A stretch of 64,000 bases of DNA from Arcanobacterium phocae (GTDB lineage Bacteria > Actinomycetota > Actinomycetes > Actinomycetales > Actinomycetaceae). The notes under the pieces were generated by a model that worked only from the letters and a program-made list of their open reading frames with translations, did not search any database and was not told where the DNA came from. Made by a program: the position numbers and the translations under genes. The stretch spans positions 744,001 through 808,000 of the forward strand of contig NZ_LT629804.1 in assembly GCF_900105865.1 (NCBI RefSeq), written 5' to 3'. Shown here one piece after another: positions 37,434 through 46,281 of this stretch; within the stretch, counting starts at the first letter, position 1, and each line of letters opens with the position of its first letter.

Positions 37434-38171
37434 TTAGTTTTCGATCTGCTGAGGGTCAGTGTTTGCTTGAAGCATTGCTAACCGTGCCTCGACTTCAGTT
37501 GAATTCGAGGACTGTTCAAGCTGAGCAAACTGTTCATCCAATGATGATGCGGCAACTTCTGCCTTGCCTTGAGCAAGGGCTTCTTGCCGGCGTACCGACT
37601 CTTCAAAGCGACCAATTTCTGTTGAAGGATCAAGAACGTTAATGGAGCCGATCGCATCTTGGACAGTATTTTGTGCCTGAGCTGACTTTGCCCGAGCAAC
37701 GAGCTGGTCACGCTTGCTACGTAGATCGTTGAGCTTGCTCCGCATAATATTCAAGCCGTCTTTGAGCTTCGCAACAACCTCACGCTGGGAAGCGATCATC
37801 GGCTCTGCATCGTGGGCTTCTTTTTCAGCGGTAATTTGACGTTCGATAGCGACTTTGGCAAGATGCTCCATCTTTTGTGCGCCGTCTTCATTGCCAGCAG
37901 CGCGTAGTTCTTGTGCTTTGGAGACAGCGGCCTGGGCTTTGGCGCCCCACTCTTGTGCTGCACGGATGTCTTCGTCGTAATCAGCTTCAGCAAGGCGGAG
38001 ATTTCCAACTGTAACTGCCACTGCGTCTTCTGCTTCAGCGATCGAATTGGTGTAATCGCGAACCATCTGGTCGAGCATCTTCTGCGGATCTTCGGCGCGG
38101 TCAAGTAGCGCGTTGATATTTGCTTTAGCTAACTGGGCCATGCGGCCGAGGATTGATTGCTTTTCAGCCAT
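37434..38171 (-). CDS. pspA: PspA/IM30 family membrane-stress protein
   Basis: 245-residue, almost wholly helical ESCRT-III-like protein that coats stressed membranes. Visible: an N-terminal amphipathic region (MAQLAKANINALLDRAEDPQKMLDQ), long coiled-coil heptads (about 25-190), and a C-terminal SSLDEQFAQLEQ helix. ATG 38171 with AAAGG upstream is the start; an upstream in-frame ATG (38210) would add 13 residues without a site. It follows the TPM protein gene by 87 nt on the same strand, a pairing that suggests an envelope-integrity operon. Confidence 0.88.
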   Translation of the reverse strand: MAEKQSILGRMAQLAKANINALLDRAEDPQKMLDQMVRDYTNSIAEAEDAVAVTVGNLRLAEADYDEDIRAAQEWGAKAQAAVSKAQELRAAGNEDGAQKMEHLAKVAIERQITAEKEAHDAEPMIASQREVVAKLKDGLNIMRSKLNDLRSKRDQLVARAKSAQAQNTVQDAIGSINVLDPSTEIGRFEESVRRQEALAQGKAEVAASSLDEQFAQLEQSSNSTEVEARLAMLQANTDPQQIEN

Positions 38172-38258
38172 AGTGGAACCTTTCTTTGGGACAGCGATGT
38201 TGAGATACATCTTACTGCCGGTAGTTATTCTTGTAATCTTATACGTAAGTTTTCGTGT

Positions 38259-40184
38259 TTAGAAGGTTTTTCCGAAACCGCCACCGCCAGATCCGAAACC
38301 GCCACCGGAATGTGAGTTGCCGCCAGATCCAAAACTGTTGTTTCCCCAGTCATTCCGACGTGAAGAACCGCCCGACAAAGCTCCGTAGATCAATGACCTG
38401 GCAACTCCGGTGAGAATCGCTCCTGCCAGTTCACCACCTAGTTCGGAACCAGTACGCGATTGACGTCCGCTTCCGCGATAATCCTCAATATCAGAATTCA
38501 GCGCGCGTTCGGCACGTTGTGCATAGTCCATTGCGGAACTGTATGTCGACAGTTGCTGTTCGCCAGTTTGTGATTGTGCCGAAGTAAATGCACTGTGAGC
38601 ACGATTGAGAAGAGTGCGTGTATCGGCAGTGACGACCTCGCGATAGCGAGTAACATCTTCATCTAAGCGCGCGAGTTTTTCCTCTAGCCGGATACGGTAT
38701 TGAGTGAGCTTAGTGTTTCGTTTGTCTTCTTGCTCGGCTGCTGTACGCACGTGAACTAGTGCTAGGTCAAGCTGCCGTTCGGCCTCCTCTAGTTGGTCAG
38801 CTACCAGAAGGAGATCGACGGCGGAGCCCGCAGTCGCTCGCGCAATGGCTGCTTCGGCTTCTTGCCGGCGTTGGGTAATCGTGGCGTTTCCTTGGCCCAG
38901 CCGCTTTGCATCAGAAATATCGGCAGACAATGATTCAATAGCTTGTGGCAAGTGATCGCGGGCTTGAGCTAACAATGTTGGAGCTTGATCGATGCGATCG
39001 ATGAGTTTGGACGCTTGGTCGAGTACGCCTTCAGCCATGCGGGCGTATTGTACGGCTTCGCCTTTTTCTGCCTGCTTCACATGAGTATGAGCATCGGTAA
39101 TATGTGTCGATGATGCGCTTAAAAGAGTACGAATCTGAGACGGGTATGTAGAAATCGTCGCCAATGATTCTTGTGGGAAAGACAAACCAAGATTACGAAC
39201 CTTAACCTCTGCCAGTGAAAGCTGAGCCTGGAGTTCATCATGGCGTTCTTGCAAATCACTCAGTTTCGAATCTACCCGGTTCGCTAAATCACGTAGTGCA
39301 GAAAACTGTTCGGCTTGTGCTTGCATCGTCTCCCGGGCATGGTGTGACAATTGCAGAATCTGAGTATTCATCTGGTGCTGCTGAGCAGGAGTCTCTGGTT
39401 CGTCGTCGTCAAGTAACCGCCGCAAGTTAAATGCCTTATGAACAGCTTCTTGAGCTTGTGTTAGGGCATCGTGGAACTCGCGGGTAGCTTCGACGCCGAA
39501 TTCAGCGCGAGCAAACTCAAGTTCGTTAGCACCAGCGCGAACGTCGTCGTCGGCAGCCAATAATTCAGCCGAAGCCTGTTTCGCTAATTGCGCGTTAGAC
39601 ATATCCTCACTAACGCGAGCCTTTTTCTTTCGCCATACCGAGAATCCAACCACTACTGCGCCGCCAAGTGCTATCAACACGATAACAGGTAGGACATTTG
39701 GAGCAGCTGCTTGCCCAGGAGCGACCGGAGCGGGGCCGCCATTACGTAAAGTGCGTACGTGCTCGCCAAACAACTCAATACCAGCGTCCCATTCGCCGTC
39801 GTGGAACTTATCCAAGACATCTTGGGAAGTTGCCTGGTTGAGAAGCTCTTTGATCTGGCCATCTGGCGAATAGGCATAGAGCTCAGATGTCCCAACACTG
39901 ACAGCGAGTAACCCATCAACCGATGTTAGACCAGATTTGTCAAACGTTTTCTGGGCCCAATTATCAGGCGCAAGCCCGTCAAAATTATCAACTGTGATAA
40001 CCCACAAATTTCCGCTAGAAACCTCAACAATAAGATTTGATAGTTGTGCTTCGCGCTCAGATACGTCTGCGTAGTCTTCGTAGTTCCTGGAAATATCAAC
40101 AGGAGGAACTGCATACGCCACACCAGGTAACAATAGGAAGATACCTGCTATCACGGCTGCCAATAATCGGCGCAAGTTTCTCAT
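38259..40184 (-). CDS. TPM-domain envelope protein with long coiled coil and Gly-rich tail
   Basis: 641 residues. Signal peptide (about 1-24, LLAAVIAGIFLLLPGVAYA), an extracytoplasmic TPM (TLP18.3/Psb32/MOLO-1) domain at about 30-150 (NLWVITVDNFDGLAPDNWAQ), a transmembrane helix (about 168-188, VLPVIVLIALGGAVVVGFSVW), then about 400 residues of coiled coil facing the cytoplasm and a Gly/Ser-rich tail (SGGGFGSGGGGFGKTF). The start ATG 40184 has AAAGG 10 nt upstream. Same operon as pspA. Biochemical role unknown; the orientation lets it link the periplasmic face to PspA-type cytoplasmic partners (inference). Confidence 0.8.
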   Translation of the reverse strand: MRNLRRLLAAVIAGIFLLLPGVAYAVPPVDISRNYEDYADVSEREAQLSNLIVEVSSGNLWVITVDNFDGLAPDNWAQKTFDKSGLTSVDGLLAVSVGTSELYAYSPDGQIKELLNQATSQDVLDKFHDGEWDAGIELFGEHVRTLRNGGPAPVAPGQAAAPNVLPVIVLIALGGAVVVGFSVWRKKKARVSEDMSNAQLAKQASAELLAADDDVRAGANELEFARAEFGVEATREFHDALTQAQEAVHKAFNLRRLLDDDEPETPAQQHQMNTQILQLSHHARETMQAQAEQFSALRDLANRVDSKLSDLQERHDELQAQLSLAEVKVRNLGLSFPQESLATISTYPSQIRTLLSASSTHITDAHTHVKQAEKGEAVQYARMAEGVLDQASKLIDRIDQAPTLLAQARDHLPQAIESLSADISDAKRLGQGNATITQRRQEAEAAIARATAGSAVDLLLVADQLEEAERQLDLALVHVRTAAEQEDKRNTKLTQYRIRLEEKLARLDEDVTRYREVVTADTRTLLNRAHSAFTSAQSQTGEQQLSTYSSAMDYAQRAERALNSDIEDYRGSGRQSRTGSELGGELAGAILTGVARSLIYGALSGGSSRRNDWGNNSFGSGGNSHSGGGFGSGGGGFGKTF

Positions 40185-40279
40185 GATTATTGCCTTTCTG
40201 CTGAGTAATACCTCAAATCTATCAATTAAGTTGTCTGTTGTGGACATATTGATACGCTTAGCGCGCAAGTCTGCGAGCC

Positions 40280-40308
40280 TTGCCTGATAGAATAGTTAGT
40301 CATATAAG
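40280..40308 (+). promoter_or_regulatory. Promoter of the cold-shock protein gene
   Basis: TTGCCT (40280-40285) and TATAAG (40303-40308) are spaced 17 nt. The leader of about 70 nt contains a hairpin GAGTGCG (40335-40341)/CGCACTC (40355-40361), which could act in cold-dependent translation. Confidence 0.5.
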
Positions 40309-40383
40309 TGTCATAATGTTGCTTAGCTATGTCTGAGTGCGTACTCAAAACTATCGCACTCCGGAAATGAAAGAGAGAATGCC

Positions 40384-40758
40384 GTGCCTACTGGAAAAGT
40401 GAAGTTCTTCGACGCTGAGAAGGGCTTTGGTTTTATCACTGGGGACGATGGTGCCCAAGTTTATGTTGCTCAAAGCGCAGTGCCACTGGGCGTTAAACTG
40501 CGCCCAGGAACCCGAGTTGAATACGGAATTGGCGAAACTCGCCGCGGTCCAGCTGCACTTTCGGTCTCGGTGATCAAAAAAGAAAAGTCACTCCTAGAAG
40601 TCAATCGCCGGTCACCTGAAGAACTCGTTCCACTCATTGAAGACCTGATTAAGATTCTTGATGTTTCATCCACGCAACTTCGCCGGGGTCGTTATCCCGA
40701 GGGTGGACCGCGGATTGCTCAAGCATTACGTGCACTAGCAGATGATTTTGATGCCTAA
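40384..40758 (+). CDS. Cold-shock domain protein with C-terminal extension
   Basis: 124 residues. Residues 1-65 are a cold-shock OB fold (GKVKFFDAEKGFGFIT, RNP1 intact). The RNP2 position reads VYVAQ instead of VFVHF, so one nucleic-acid-stacking face is altered. The C-terminal 60 residues form a helical extension (SPEELVPLIEDLIKILD) found in actinobacterial CspB-type proteins. GTG start with GAGAG upstream. It overlaps the DUF3027 gene by 17 nt and is co-transcribed with it. Confidence 0.87.
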   Translation: MPTGKVKFFDAEKGFGFITGDDGAQVYVAQSAVPLGVKLRPGTRVEYGIGETRRGPAALSVSVIKKEKSLLEVNRRSPEELVPLIEDLIKILDVSSTQLRRGRYPEGGPRIAQALRALADDFDA

Positions 40759-41539
40759 AAGAATAACTCCACGCAAAAAAGTAGTTAAAGATAAGATTCT
40801 CGGCGAAGCTGTTGAATTCGCGAGAGAAGCGCTCACGGATATCACTACTCCTGAGCGGGTAGGCAAACACGTGGGGATGGTCCAGGAGGCCGAACGTCTC
40901 GTCACACATGCGTTTGAATGTCTAATGGCTGGATATCGAGGCTGGTACTGGACCGTGTCACTAGTTCGTGCACCGCGGTCTAAGAATGTTTCGGTTGCGG
41001 AACTATCGATCCTGCCCGGCGAAGATGCGCTGCTGGCTCCGGACTGGATTCCGTGGGCTGATCGCTTACAGCCATCTGACGTTACGCCTTCAGATCGCTT
41101 GCCATATAACCCGAAAGATCCACAGCTAGTCGCTAATGTAGATCCGGGGCTCGATCAGGGATGTGAAACTGTAGGCGTTGACGAGGATGTAATAGCGGAC
41201 TGGGAGTTAGGTTTGGGCCGTGCCCGAATCATGTCTGATCACGGCCGGGCAAAAGCCTACCGTCGCTGGTATCGCTCCGATGCCGGCCCGCGTAACCAAG
41301 CTACCCGCGATGCTCAAGCAACTTGTTCAACCTGTGGGTATTTGATGCATCTGGGCGGTTCTGCACGTCAGCTTTTTGGAGCGTGTGCTAACGAGTGGTC
41401 AGCATTTGATGGGCGTGTTGTGTCCCTGGATCACGGGTGTGGTGCTCATTCGGAAACAGACGTTCCGCACCGGGAACATCTATGGAAGCAAACCACGCCA
41501 GTAATTGATGAAGCCGAAGTTGAGGTAGCTAAGCGGTAG
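40742..41539 (+). CDS. DUF3027 zinc-ribbon-like protein
   Basis: 265-residue actinobacterial protein. The N-terminal part (about 10-100) contains GYRGWYWTVSLVRAPRSKNVSVAE-like sequence typical of DUF3027, and the C-terminal part has a CSTCGYLMHLGGSARQLFG...GACANEW region whose Cys residues suggest metal binding, followed by DHGCGAHSETDV. Function unknown. It is regularly adjacent to a cold-shock protein gene in actinobacteria, as here. Alternative start ATG 40751. Confidence 0.8.
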   Translation: MILMPKRITPRKKVVKDKILGEAVEFAREALTDITTPERVGKHVGMVQEAERLVTHAFECLMAGYRGWYWTVSLVRAPRSKNVSVAELSILPGEDALLAPDWIPWADRLQPSDVTPSDRLPYNPKDPQLVANVDPGLDQGCETVGVDEDVIADWELGLGRARIMSDHGRAKAYRRWYRSDAGPRNQATRDAQATCSTCGYLMHLGGSARQLFGACANEWSAFDGRVVSLDHGCGAHSETDVPHREHLWKQTTPVIDEAEVEVAKR

Positions 41540-41542
41540 GCA

Positions 41543-42775
41543 ATGAAATATTTGCAAGGCCGCGTTCGTCATTACTCGTGGGGATCGCACAATGCGATCC
41601 CCCGACTTTTCGGGCACCCTGCTGCGGGCGAACCGGTAGCGGAGCTATGGTTCGGTGCGCATAATAATGCCCCGTCCTTTGTTTCCGATGATCCGAGACA
41701 GCAGTCTTATGCTCCGCAGGGTGGCAGTGGTGAGCTGTTGTCACTTGCAGAGCTGATTGCGGCTGATCCTCATCGTGTTCTCGGTGATGACATTATTGCC
41801 AGATATGGTTCGCAGCTACCATTTTTACTTAAGCTAATCGCACCAGATCAGCCGTTGTCGCTACAAGTGCATCCGTCATTGGAGCAGGCATACCTCGGGT
41901 TTGAGCGTGAAGAGCGTGCTGGGATTCCACCGCAGGATCCGCGCCGGTGCTATCCGGATCAAAATCATAAGCCAGAAATGCTTTACGCGCTAACAACGTT
42001 TGAAGCGTTAGTGGGGTTCCGCAGTCCGCGCCGAATTCTCGGGGTTCTCAGTGGGTTGGACTGTGCAGTAGCCCAGCGGGTGCGCACTACGATCGCGGCT
42101 GAACCCAATAATCATGGGGTGCGTCAAGCATTTTCGCAGTTGATTTCACAAGCAACGCGACCGACGGAGGAGGAAGTGGCAGAGCTGGTGACACAGTGCG
42201 CTGCGCGCCGATCTGTCGATTCGCCGTCGCCTCGTGCAGATGCGTTGGCGGTGCGGATTGCTCGGTTCCATCCTGGCGATCCGGGAATCGTGGCGTCGCT
42301 GTTGCTTAATCCGGTTACTTTGCATCCGGGTGAAGCTCTATATACACCAGCGGGTATTGTTCATGCCTACATCTCCGGCTTAGGTGTTGAAGTCATGGCT
42401 TCCTCCGATAATGTGTTGCGTGCTGGTTTGACCTATAAGCATGTTGATGTGGCGGAGTTGTTGCGCATTACCGACACGGTTGCGGCGCCACCGATCCGTA
42501 TTGCGGCAGAACGGATTAGTTCCGTGCAATCAACGTTCTATGTTCCGGTGGATGATTTTGAGCTATCCGTTATTTCCTTGCGTCATGCCGATGAGCGTGT
42601 CGAGGTTAAGGGTTGTGGTCCACGTATCATTTTGTGTGTGCGTGGTGCTGTAGAGGTGTGGATAGGGAACGAATTTTTCTTTATAAATACTGGGCAATCA
42701 ATGTTTTTAAGTGCCGACGACGGCGCAATCAGTGTGCGTGGTGCCGGCGAGCTTCTTCAGGTAGAAGCTCCTTAA
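41543..42775 (+). CDS. manA: Mannose-6-phosphate isomerase, class I
   Basis: Zinc enzyme interconverting fructose-6-phosphate and mannose-6-phosphate, feeding mannose glycolipid and GDP-mannose synthesis. 410 residues of cupin fold. The zinc ligands are visible in LQVHPS (Gln, His), DQNHKPEMLYAL (Glu) and TPAGIVHAY (His); the catalytic-site segment SSDNVLRAGLTYKHVD is intact. ATG 41543 begins 3 nt after DUF3027, so it likely shares the csp transcript. Confidence 0.93.
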   Translation: MKYLQGRVRHYSWGSHNAIPRLFGHPAAGEPVAELWFGAHNNAPSFVSDDPRQQSYAPQGGSGELLSLAELIAADPHRVLGDDIIARYGSQLPFLLKLIAPDQPLSLQVHPSLEQAYLGFEREERAGIPPQDPRRCYPDQNHKPEMLYALTTFEALVGFRSPRRILGVLSGLDCAVAQRVRTTIAAEPNNHGVRQAFSQLISQATRPTEEEVAELVTQCAARRSVDSPSPRADALAVRIARFHPGDPGIVASLLLNPVTLHPGEALYTPAGIVHAYISGLGVEVMASSDNVLRAGLTYKHVDVAELLRITDTVAAPPIRIAAERISSVQSTFYVPVDDFELSVISLRHADERVEVKGCGPRIILCVRGAVEVWIGNEFFFINTGQSMFLSADDGAISVRGAGELLQVEAP

Positions 42776-42855
42776 TCTCAAAATGTGAATAAAACACATC
42801 TTAAAATATGGACTGGTGTGGCTGGGTGTTATGTCCCTATGTCAGCATTAGGTAA

Positions 42856-44340
42856 GTGAAGAAAACTACGGGAGCTGACCCAGTAAAACAGCCTGCTGCT
42901 GAACAGATGTCATCATCCTTTCTTGAGCGTTATTTCAAGATCACGCAGCGTGGTTCCTCGCTGATGCAAGAAGTTCGTGGCGGTATCGTTACGTTCTTCT
43001 CCATGGTCTATATTTTGGTTCTCAACCCAATCATCCTGTCTGGCCCGGATTCGACCGGAGCCTTCCTTGGTGGTGGCGCAGAACCAAACATTCCAGCCAT
43101 CGCTGCTGCGACAGCATTGATTGCAGGAATTATGAGCGTTCTGATGGGTGCGGTAGCCAATTTTCCGATCGCGCTCGCAGCAGGCCTAGGGCTTAACGGC
43201 ATGATCGCAGGTTTCGTCAAGCTTCCTGGAATGACCTGGGCGGATGGCATGGGCATCGTAGTTATTGAAGGTATTGTTATCGTTGCGCTTGTTCTGACAG
43301 GTTTGCGCGAAGCGATTTTCAAGGCTGTTCCGAAATTCATGCGTTCGGCTATCTCCGTAGGCATTGGTCTCTTCATTGCGTTTATTGGTTTGGTGAACGC
43401 TGGAATTGTTCGCCCTGGAGTTGGTACTCCGGTGTCATTTGCAGTCAATGGCTCCATTTCTACGTGGCCACTGGTTGTTTTCGTTGTTGCGCTCCTCTGT
43501 ATTATCATCATGATGGTGCGCAAGATTAAAGGCGCGCTCCTTTTTGGAATAATCACCGGTACTGTATTAGCAATCATCATCGAAAACTTTGGCCATCTAG
43601 GGAACTCTGGCACAGACAATCCTGGCGGTTGGGGACTTACGGTTCCAGCATTCCCTGGAAATCCAATTCAGGTTCCAGATTTTTCCACCCTCGGCCAGTT
43701 TTCGATAGTTGGACCGTTCCAAAAGGTTGGCGTCATCGCCGTCGTCGTCCTCACCTTCTCGATCATGCTCGCCGACTTTTTCGACACCCTCGGCACAATG
43801 GTAGCTGTGGGAACCGAGGCCGGACTCGTCGATGAGCGGGGTCAAGTGCCACGTACCCGCCATATCCTTCTGATTGACTCACTCGGTGTTGTTGCTGGTG
43901 GTATGGGTGGTGTTTCCACTAATACCTCCTTCGTAGAATCTTCCACTGGTGTGGCAGAAGGTGCTCGAACCGGTGTGGCTTCAATTGTCACTGGAATTGC
44001 CTTTTTACTTGCGACTTTCTTATCGCCGCTGTTCGCTATTGTTCCCACCGAGGCTGCTGCACCGGCTCTCGTGGTTGTTGGTTTCTTGATCATGCAACAA
44101 GTAGTTGAGATTGAATGGGCGGATCTGCGCACTGCGATACCGGCGTTTATGGCGATCGTGTTCATGCCGTTTACATATTCGATCACCGTTGGAATCGGTA
44201 TTGGCTTTATCGTCCACGTCATTGTTGAACTAGTTCTGGGCAATGCTAAGAAGGTGCATCCACTGATGTACTTAATGAGCGCCGTCTTCGTTATTTACTT
44301 CGCACTGGAGCCAATTACCCGTGTACTGGGAATCAGCTAG
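42856..44340 (+). CDS. AzgA/NCS2-like hypoxanthine/guanine permease
   Basis: Membrane purine importer, 494 residues, about 13-14 helices. AzgA-type motifs: LERYFKITQRGSS...EVRGGIVTFFSMVYILVLNP, AAGLGLNGMIAGF, LADFFDTLGTMVAVG and GGVSTNTSFVESSTGVAEGARTG. It is the second nucleobase permease in the window, of a different branch from the uracil permease. The GTG at 42856 has no clear RBS. ATG 42907 (MSSSFLERYFKI) would match usual AzgA N-termini better. Confidence 0.87.
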   Translation: MKKTTGADPVKQPAAEQMSSSFLERYFKITQRGSSLMQEVRGGIVTFFSMVYILVLNPIILSGPDSTGAFLGGGAEPNIPAIAAATALIAGIMSVLMGAVANFPIALAAGLGLNGMIAGFVKLPGMTWADGMGIVVIEGIVIVALVLTGLREAIFKAVPKFMRSAISVGIGLFIAFIGLVNAGIVRPGVGTPVSFAVNGSISTWPLVVFVVALLCIIIMMVRKIKGALLFGIITGTVLAIIIENFGHLGNSGTDNPGGWGLTVPAFPGNPIQVPDFSTLGQFSIVGPFQKVGVIAVVVLTFSIMLADFFDTLGTMVAVGTEAGLVDERGQVPRTRHILLIDSLGVVAGGMGGVSTNTSFVESSTGVAEGARTGVASIVTGIAFLLATFLSPLFAIVPTEAAAPALVVVGFLIMQQVVEIEWADLRTAIPAFMAIVFMPFTYSITVGIGIGFIVHVIVELVLGNAKKVHPLMYLMSAVFVIYFALEPITRVLGIS

Positions 44341-44363
44341 AGCAACTGGCAACTGAAAGCTCT

Positions 44364-44391
44364 GCAGGCATCCAACTGGTTGGATGCCTGC
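44364..44391 (+). terminator. Terminator hairpin after the purine permease
   Basis: GCAGGCATCCAA and TTGGATGCCTGC form a perfect 12-bp stem with loop CTGG. Confidence 0.75.
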
Positions 44392-44516
44392 TTGGCCTAT
44401 ATATAAGGAGCATAGAAAGGAATAAAATCATTTAGGAAAGGGTTTCGTATAGTAAAAGATTTAATCATAACTTTGGTGGAACTTGTCGGTAATATGAAAC
44501 GTGAAAGGGGTGCGCT

Positions 44517-45203
44517 ATGAGTGATTTGATGGATACAACAGAGATGTATCTCAAAACTATCTATGAATTAGTTGAAGAGGGGATCCCTCCCCTTCGTGCG
44601 CGTATCGTTGAACGGTTGGGACAATCAGGGCCAACCGTGTCCGAAACTGTCGCGCGTTTGGAACGTGACGGCTTAATTCGGATGAATGGCAAGCGTGAAA
44701 TATCGTTCACCCCTGCAGGGTATGAGAGAGCTGCTGCGGTATTGCGTCGGCATCGCTTGGCAGAAGTGCTGTTATTAGATGTTGTGAAGATGCCGTGGTC
44801 CCAGGTACACAATGAAGCGTGCCGCTGGGAGCATGCGATTTCTGATCGGGCAGCGGATCGTATTAATGAATTGCTCGGTGAGCCGAAACATGATCCATTC
44901 GGTAATCCAATGCCGAGTGATGAGCCGAAGCCGGAAGAAATGCGGTGTGGCTGTGATGATGGGCTTATGGCGTTGAATAATCCGAGCACAGCGGGGCGTC
45001 GAGTGCGGATACAGCGAATTGCTGAAGTTGTTCAGGTAGATGAACAGGGATTGGCGGATCTTCAAGAATTGGGCGTCGTCCCTGGTGCTCAAGGAATTGT
45101 TACAGTTGATGGATCGATTATCTTTGACCTTGGTGACGTGCAGGTGGCGGTGCCGGATGATCTTGCCCAGCATGTTTATGTCTCGCTTTATAACGAAAAA
45201 TAA
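44517..45203 (+). CDS. DtxR/IdeR-type iron-dependent repressor
   Basis: 228 residues. N-terminal winged helix (MDTTEMYLKTIYELVEEG; recognition region GQSGPTVSETVARLERDGL), dimer domain with metal ligands in VHNEACRWEHA (His, Cys, Glu, His as in the two DtxR sites), Met10-equivalent in MYLKTIY, and a C-terminal SH3-like FeoA domain (about 150-228). Likely iron-sensing; a manganese-responsive MntR/SirR-like role is less likely because the Cys ligand and SH3 domain are present. RBS AAAGGGG. No iron box is recognisable in the window. Confidence 0.88.
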   Translation: MSDLMDTTEMYLKTIYELVEEGIPPLRARIVERLGQSGPTVSETVARLERDGLIRMNGKREISFTPAGYERAAAVLRRHRLAEVLLLDVVKMPWSQVHNEACRWEHAISDRAADRINELLGEPKHDPFGNPMPSDEPKPEEMRCGCDDGLMALNNPSTAGRRVRIQRIAEVVQVDEQGLADLQELGVVPGAQGIVTVDGSIIFDLGDVQVAVPDDLAQHVYVSLYNEK

Positions 45204-45205
45204 CA

Positions 45206-45309
45206 ATCTATAACAAGCTGTAATATGAATCACTAGCAGGTAGTTTTCTGCGGTAAATCAATGAAAAAGAAATTCTTATGCAAGAGAAAAATGCGGAATT
45301 GTTATAGAT
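45206..45309. repeat. 11-bp inverted repeat plus a third copy around the NlpC/P60 promoter
   Basis: ATCTATAACAA (45206-45216) is the exact inverse complement of TTGTTATAGAT (45299-45309). A third related copy, TTGTTATAAA, lies at 45331-45340 and overlaps a -10-like TATAAA. The two direct copies are 32 bp apart, close to three helical turns. Operator function is inference. Confidence 0.6.
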
Positions 45310-45312
45310 GTG

Positions 45313-45340
45313 TGTCAAATTGTTGCCTAATTGTTATAAA
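45313..45340 (+). promoter_or_regulatory. Putative promoter of the NlpC/P60 gene
   Basis: TGTCAA (45313-45318) and TATAAA (45335-45340), spacer 16. A leader of about 80 nt follows with a stem-loop at 45368-45393 (GGC, ACCGGAT / ATCTGGT, GCC with one G-U pair). The ydaO/c-di-AMP riboswitch consensus is not seen. Confidence 0.4.
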
Positions 45341-45424
45341 CGTTGTAGTCTCTTTCTTGTGCCTAAGGGCTGACCGGATTTGATCTGGTTGCCTGAGTCA
45401 AGACATAAATGGAGATAGTAAGCA

Positions 45425-46159
45425 ATGGGACGACATTCGATCGCAACGCCAGTAGATGTGAAAAATCCGAACGCTGTGCGTGGTTTGGCTCTAGCCGGGG
45501 CGCTGGGTGTTATTGCTGGCGCTGGTATCCCAGTCGCTATGGCGTCTCCGCAGAATGACGTCAATAAAACAGTTCAGGGTGTAGCTAATGCTTCCGTATC
45601 GCTTGGTCGCGTTACTGCAGCATCTACTAGTGATTCTGTCGAGGTTCAGAGCGTTGTTTTGAGTGAGGAAGAAGCTAGCGAGTGGTCAATCGATGCAGTT
45701 TCGGCAGAAGTTGATCTTGGTGCGGATGTTGTTGAAGCGACTGAGGCCCCTGTAGTTGAGACTCAAGCACCAGCAAAGGCGACCGTTACCCCAGCAGTTG
45801 CTACCAGATCGGTTGCACCAGCAATTGCTTCAGGAGATATTGTTTCCATTGCGCGGGCATACACTGGCACGCCTTATGTTTGGGGCGGTACTACACCAGC
45901 TGGTTGGGACTGCTCTGGTTTTACTTCATGGGTATATCGTCAAGCAGGTGTTACTATCCCACGGACTGCAGGTGCTCAGTTAGCAGCTGGAACTATTGTC
46001 TCAGCTGCCGATGCTCAGCCAGGTGACATTGTGTACTGGCCGGGACATGTTGGTATTTATAGTGGAAACGGTATGCATATTGCGGCTCACACGCCAGCTT
46101 TAGGTACCTCTGAATCGCCACTTTACGGTAACCCAACATTTATTCGTATAGGTCGCTGA
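45425..46159 (+). CDS. Secreted NlpC/P60 peptidoglycan hydrolase
   Basis: 244 residues. An N-terminal hydrophobic export segment (about 19-39, LALAGALGVIAGAGIPVAMA), an Ala/Val/Glu-rich linker (about 40-137) and an NlpC/P60 catalytic domain (about 138-244). Catalytic Cys163 is in GWDCSGFTSWVY, His in PGHVGIYSG and the third polar residue (His) in MHIAAHT. It cleaves stem-peptide bonds in cell-wall turnover. No LysM or SH3 wall-binding domain, so it is a short RipB-like form. GGAG lies 10 nt before the ATG. Confidence 0.88.
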   Translation: MGRHSIATPVDVKNPNAVRGLALAGALGVIAGAGIPVAMASPQNDVNKTVQGVANASVSLGRVTAASTSDSVEVQSVVLSEEEASEWSIDAVSAEVDLGADVVEATEAPVVETQAPAKATVTPAVATRSVAPAIASGDIVSIARAYTGTPYVWGGTTPAGWDCSGFTSWVYRQAGVTIPRTAGAQLAAGTIVSAADAQPGDIVYWPGHVGIYSGNGMHIAAHTPALGTSESPLYGNPTFIRIGR

Positions 46160-46173
46160 TATATATCTTTCTG

Positions 46174-46215
46174 ACATAGGGAGAGGCCACATGGCTTCTC
46201 CCTATGTTGCTATTT
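46174..46215 (+). terminator. Terminator after the NlpC/P60 gene
   Basis: ACATAGGGAGAGGCC (46174-46188) pairs with GGCTTCTCCCTATGT (46193-46207; one G-U pair), followed by TGCTATTTTC. Confidence 0.8.
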
Positions 46216-46281
46216 TCGAATGTGACATCAACCATATGGCATTGAAACGTGCGATAATGGAAGAAACCAAAGGAGGTTGCC

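Noticed and set aside
45341..45424. ydaO/c-di-AMP riboswitch before the NlpC/P60 gene
   Set aside because: The leader is too short and the conserved GGGGTGAATC-type core is absent; only a simple hairpin is seen.
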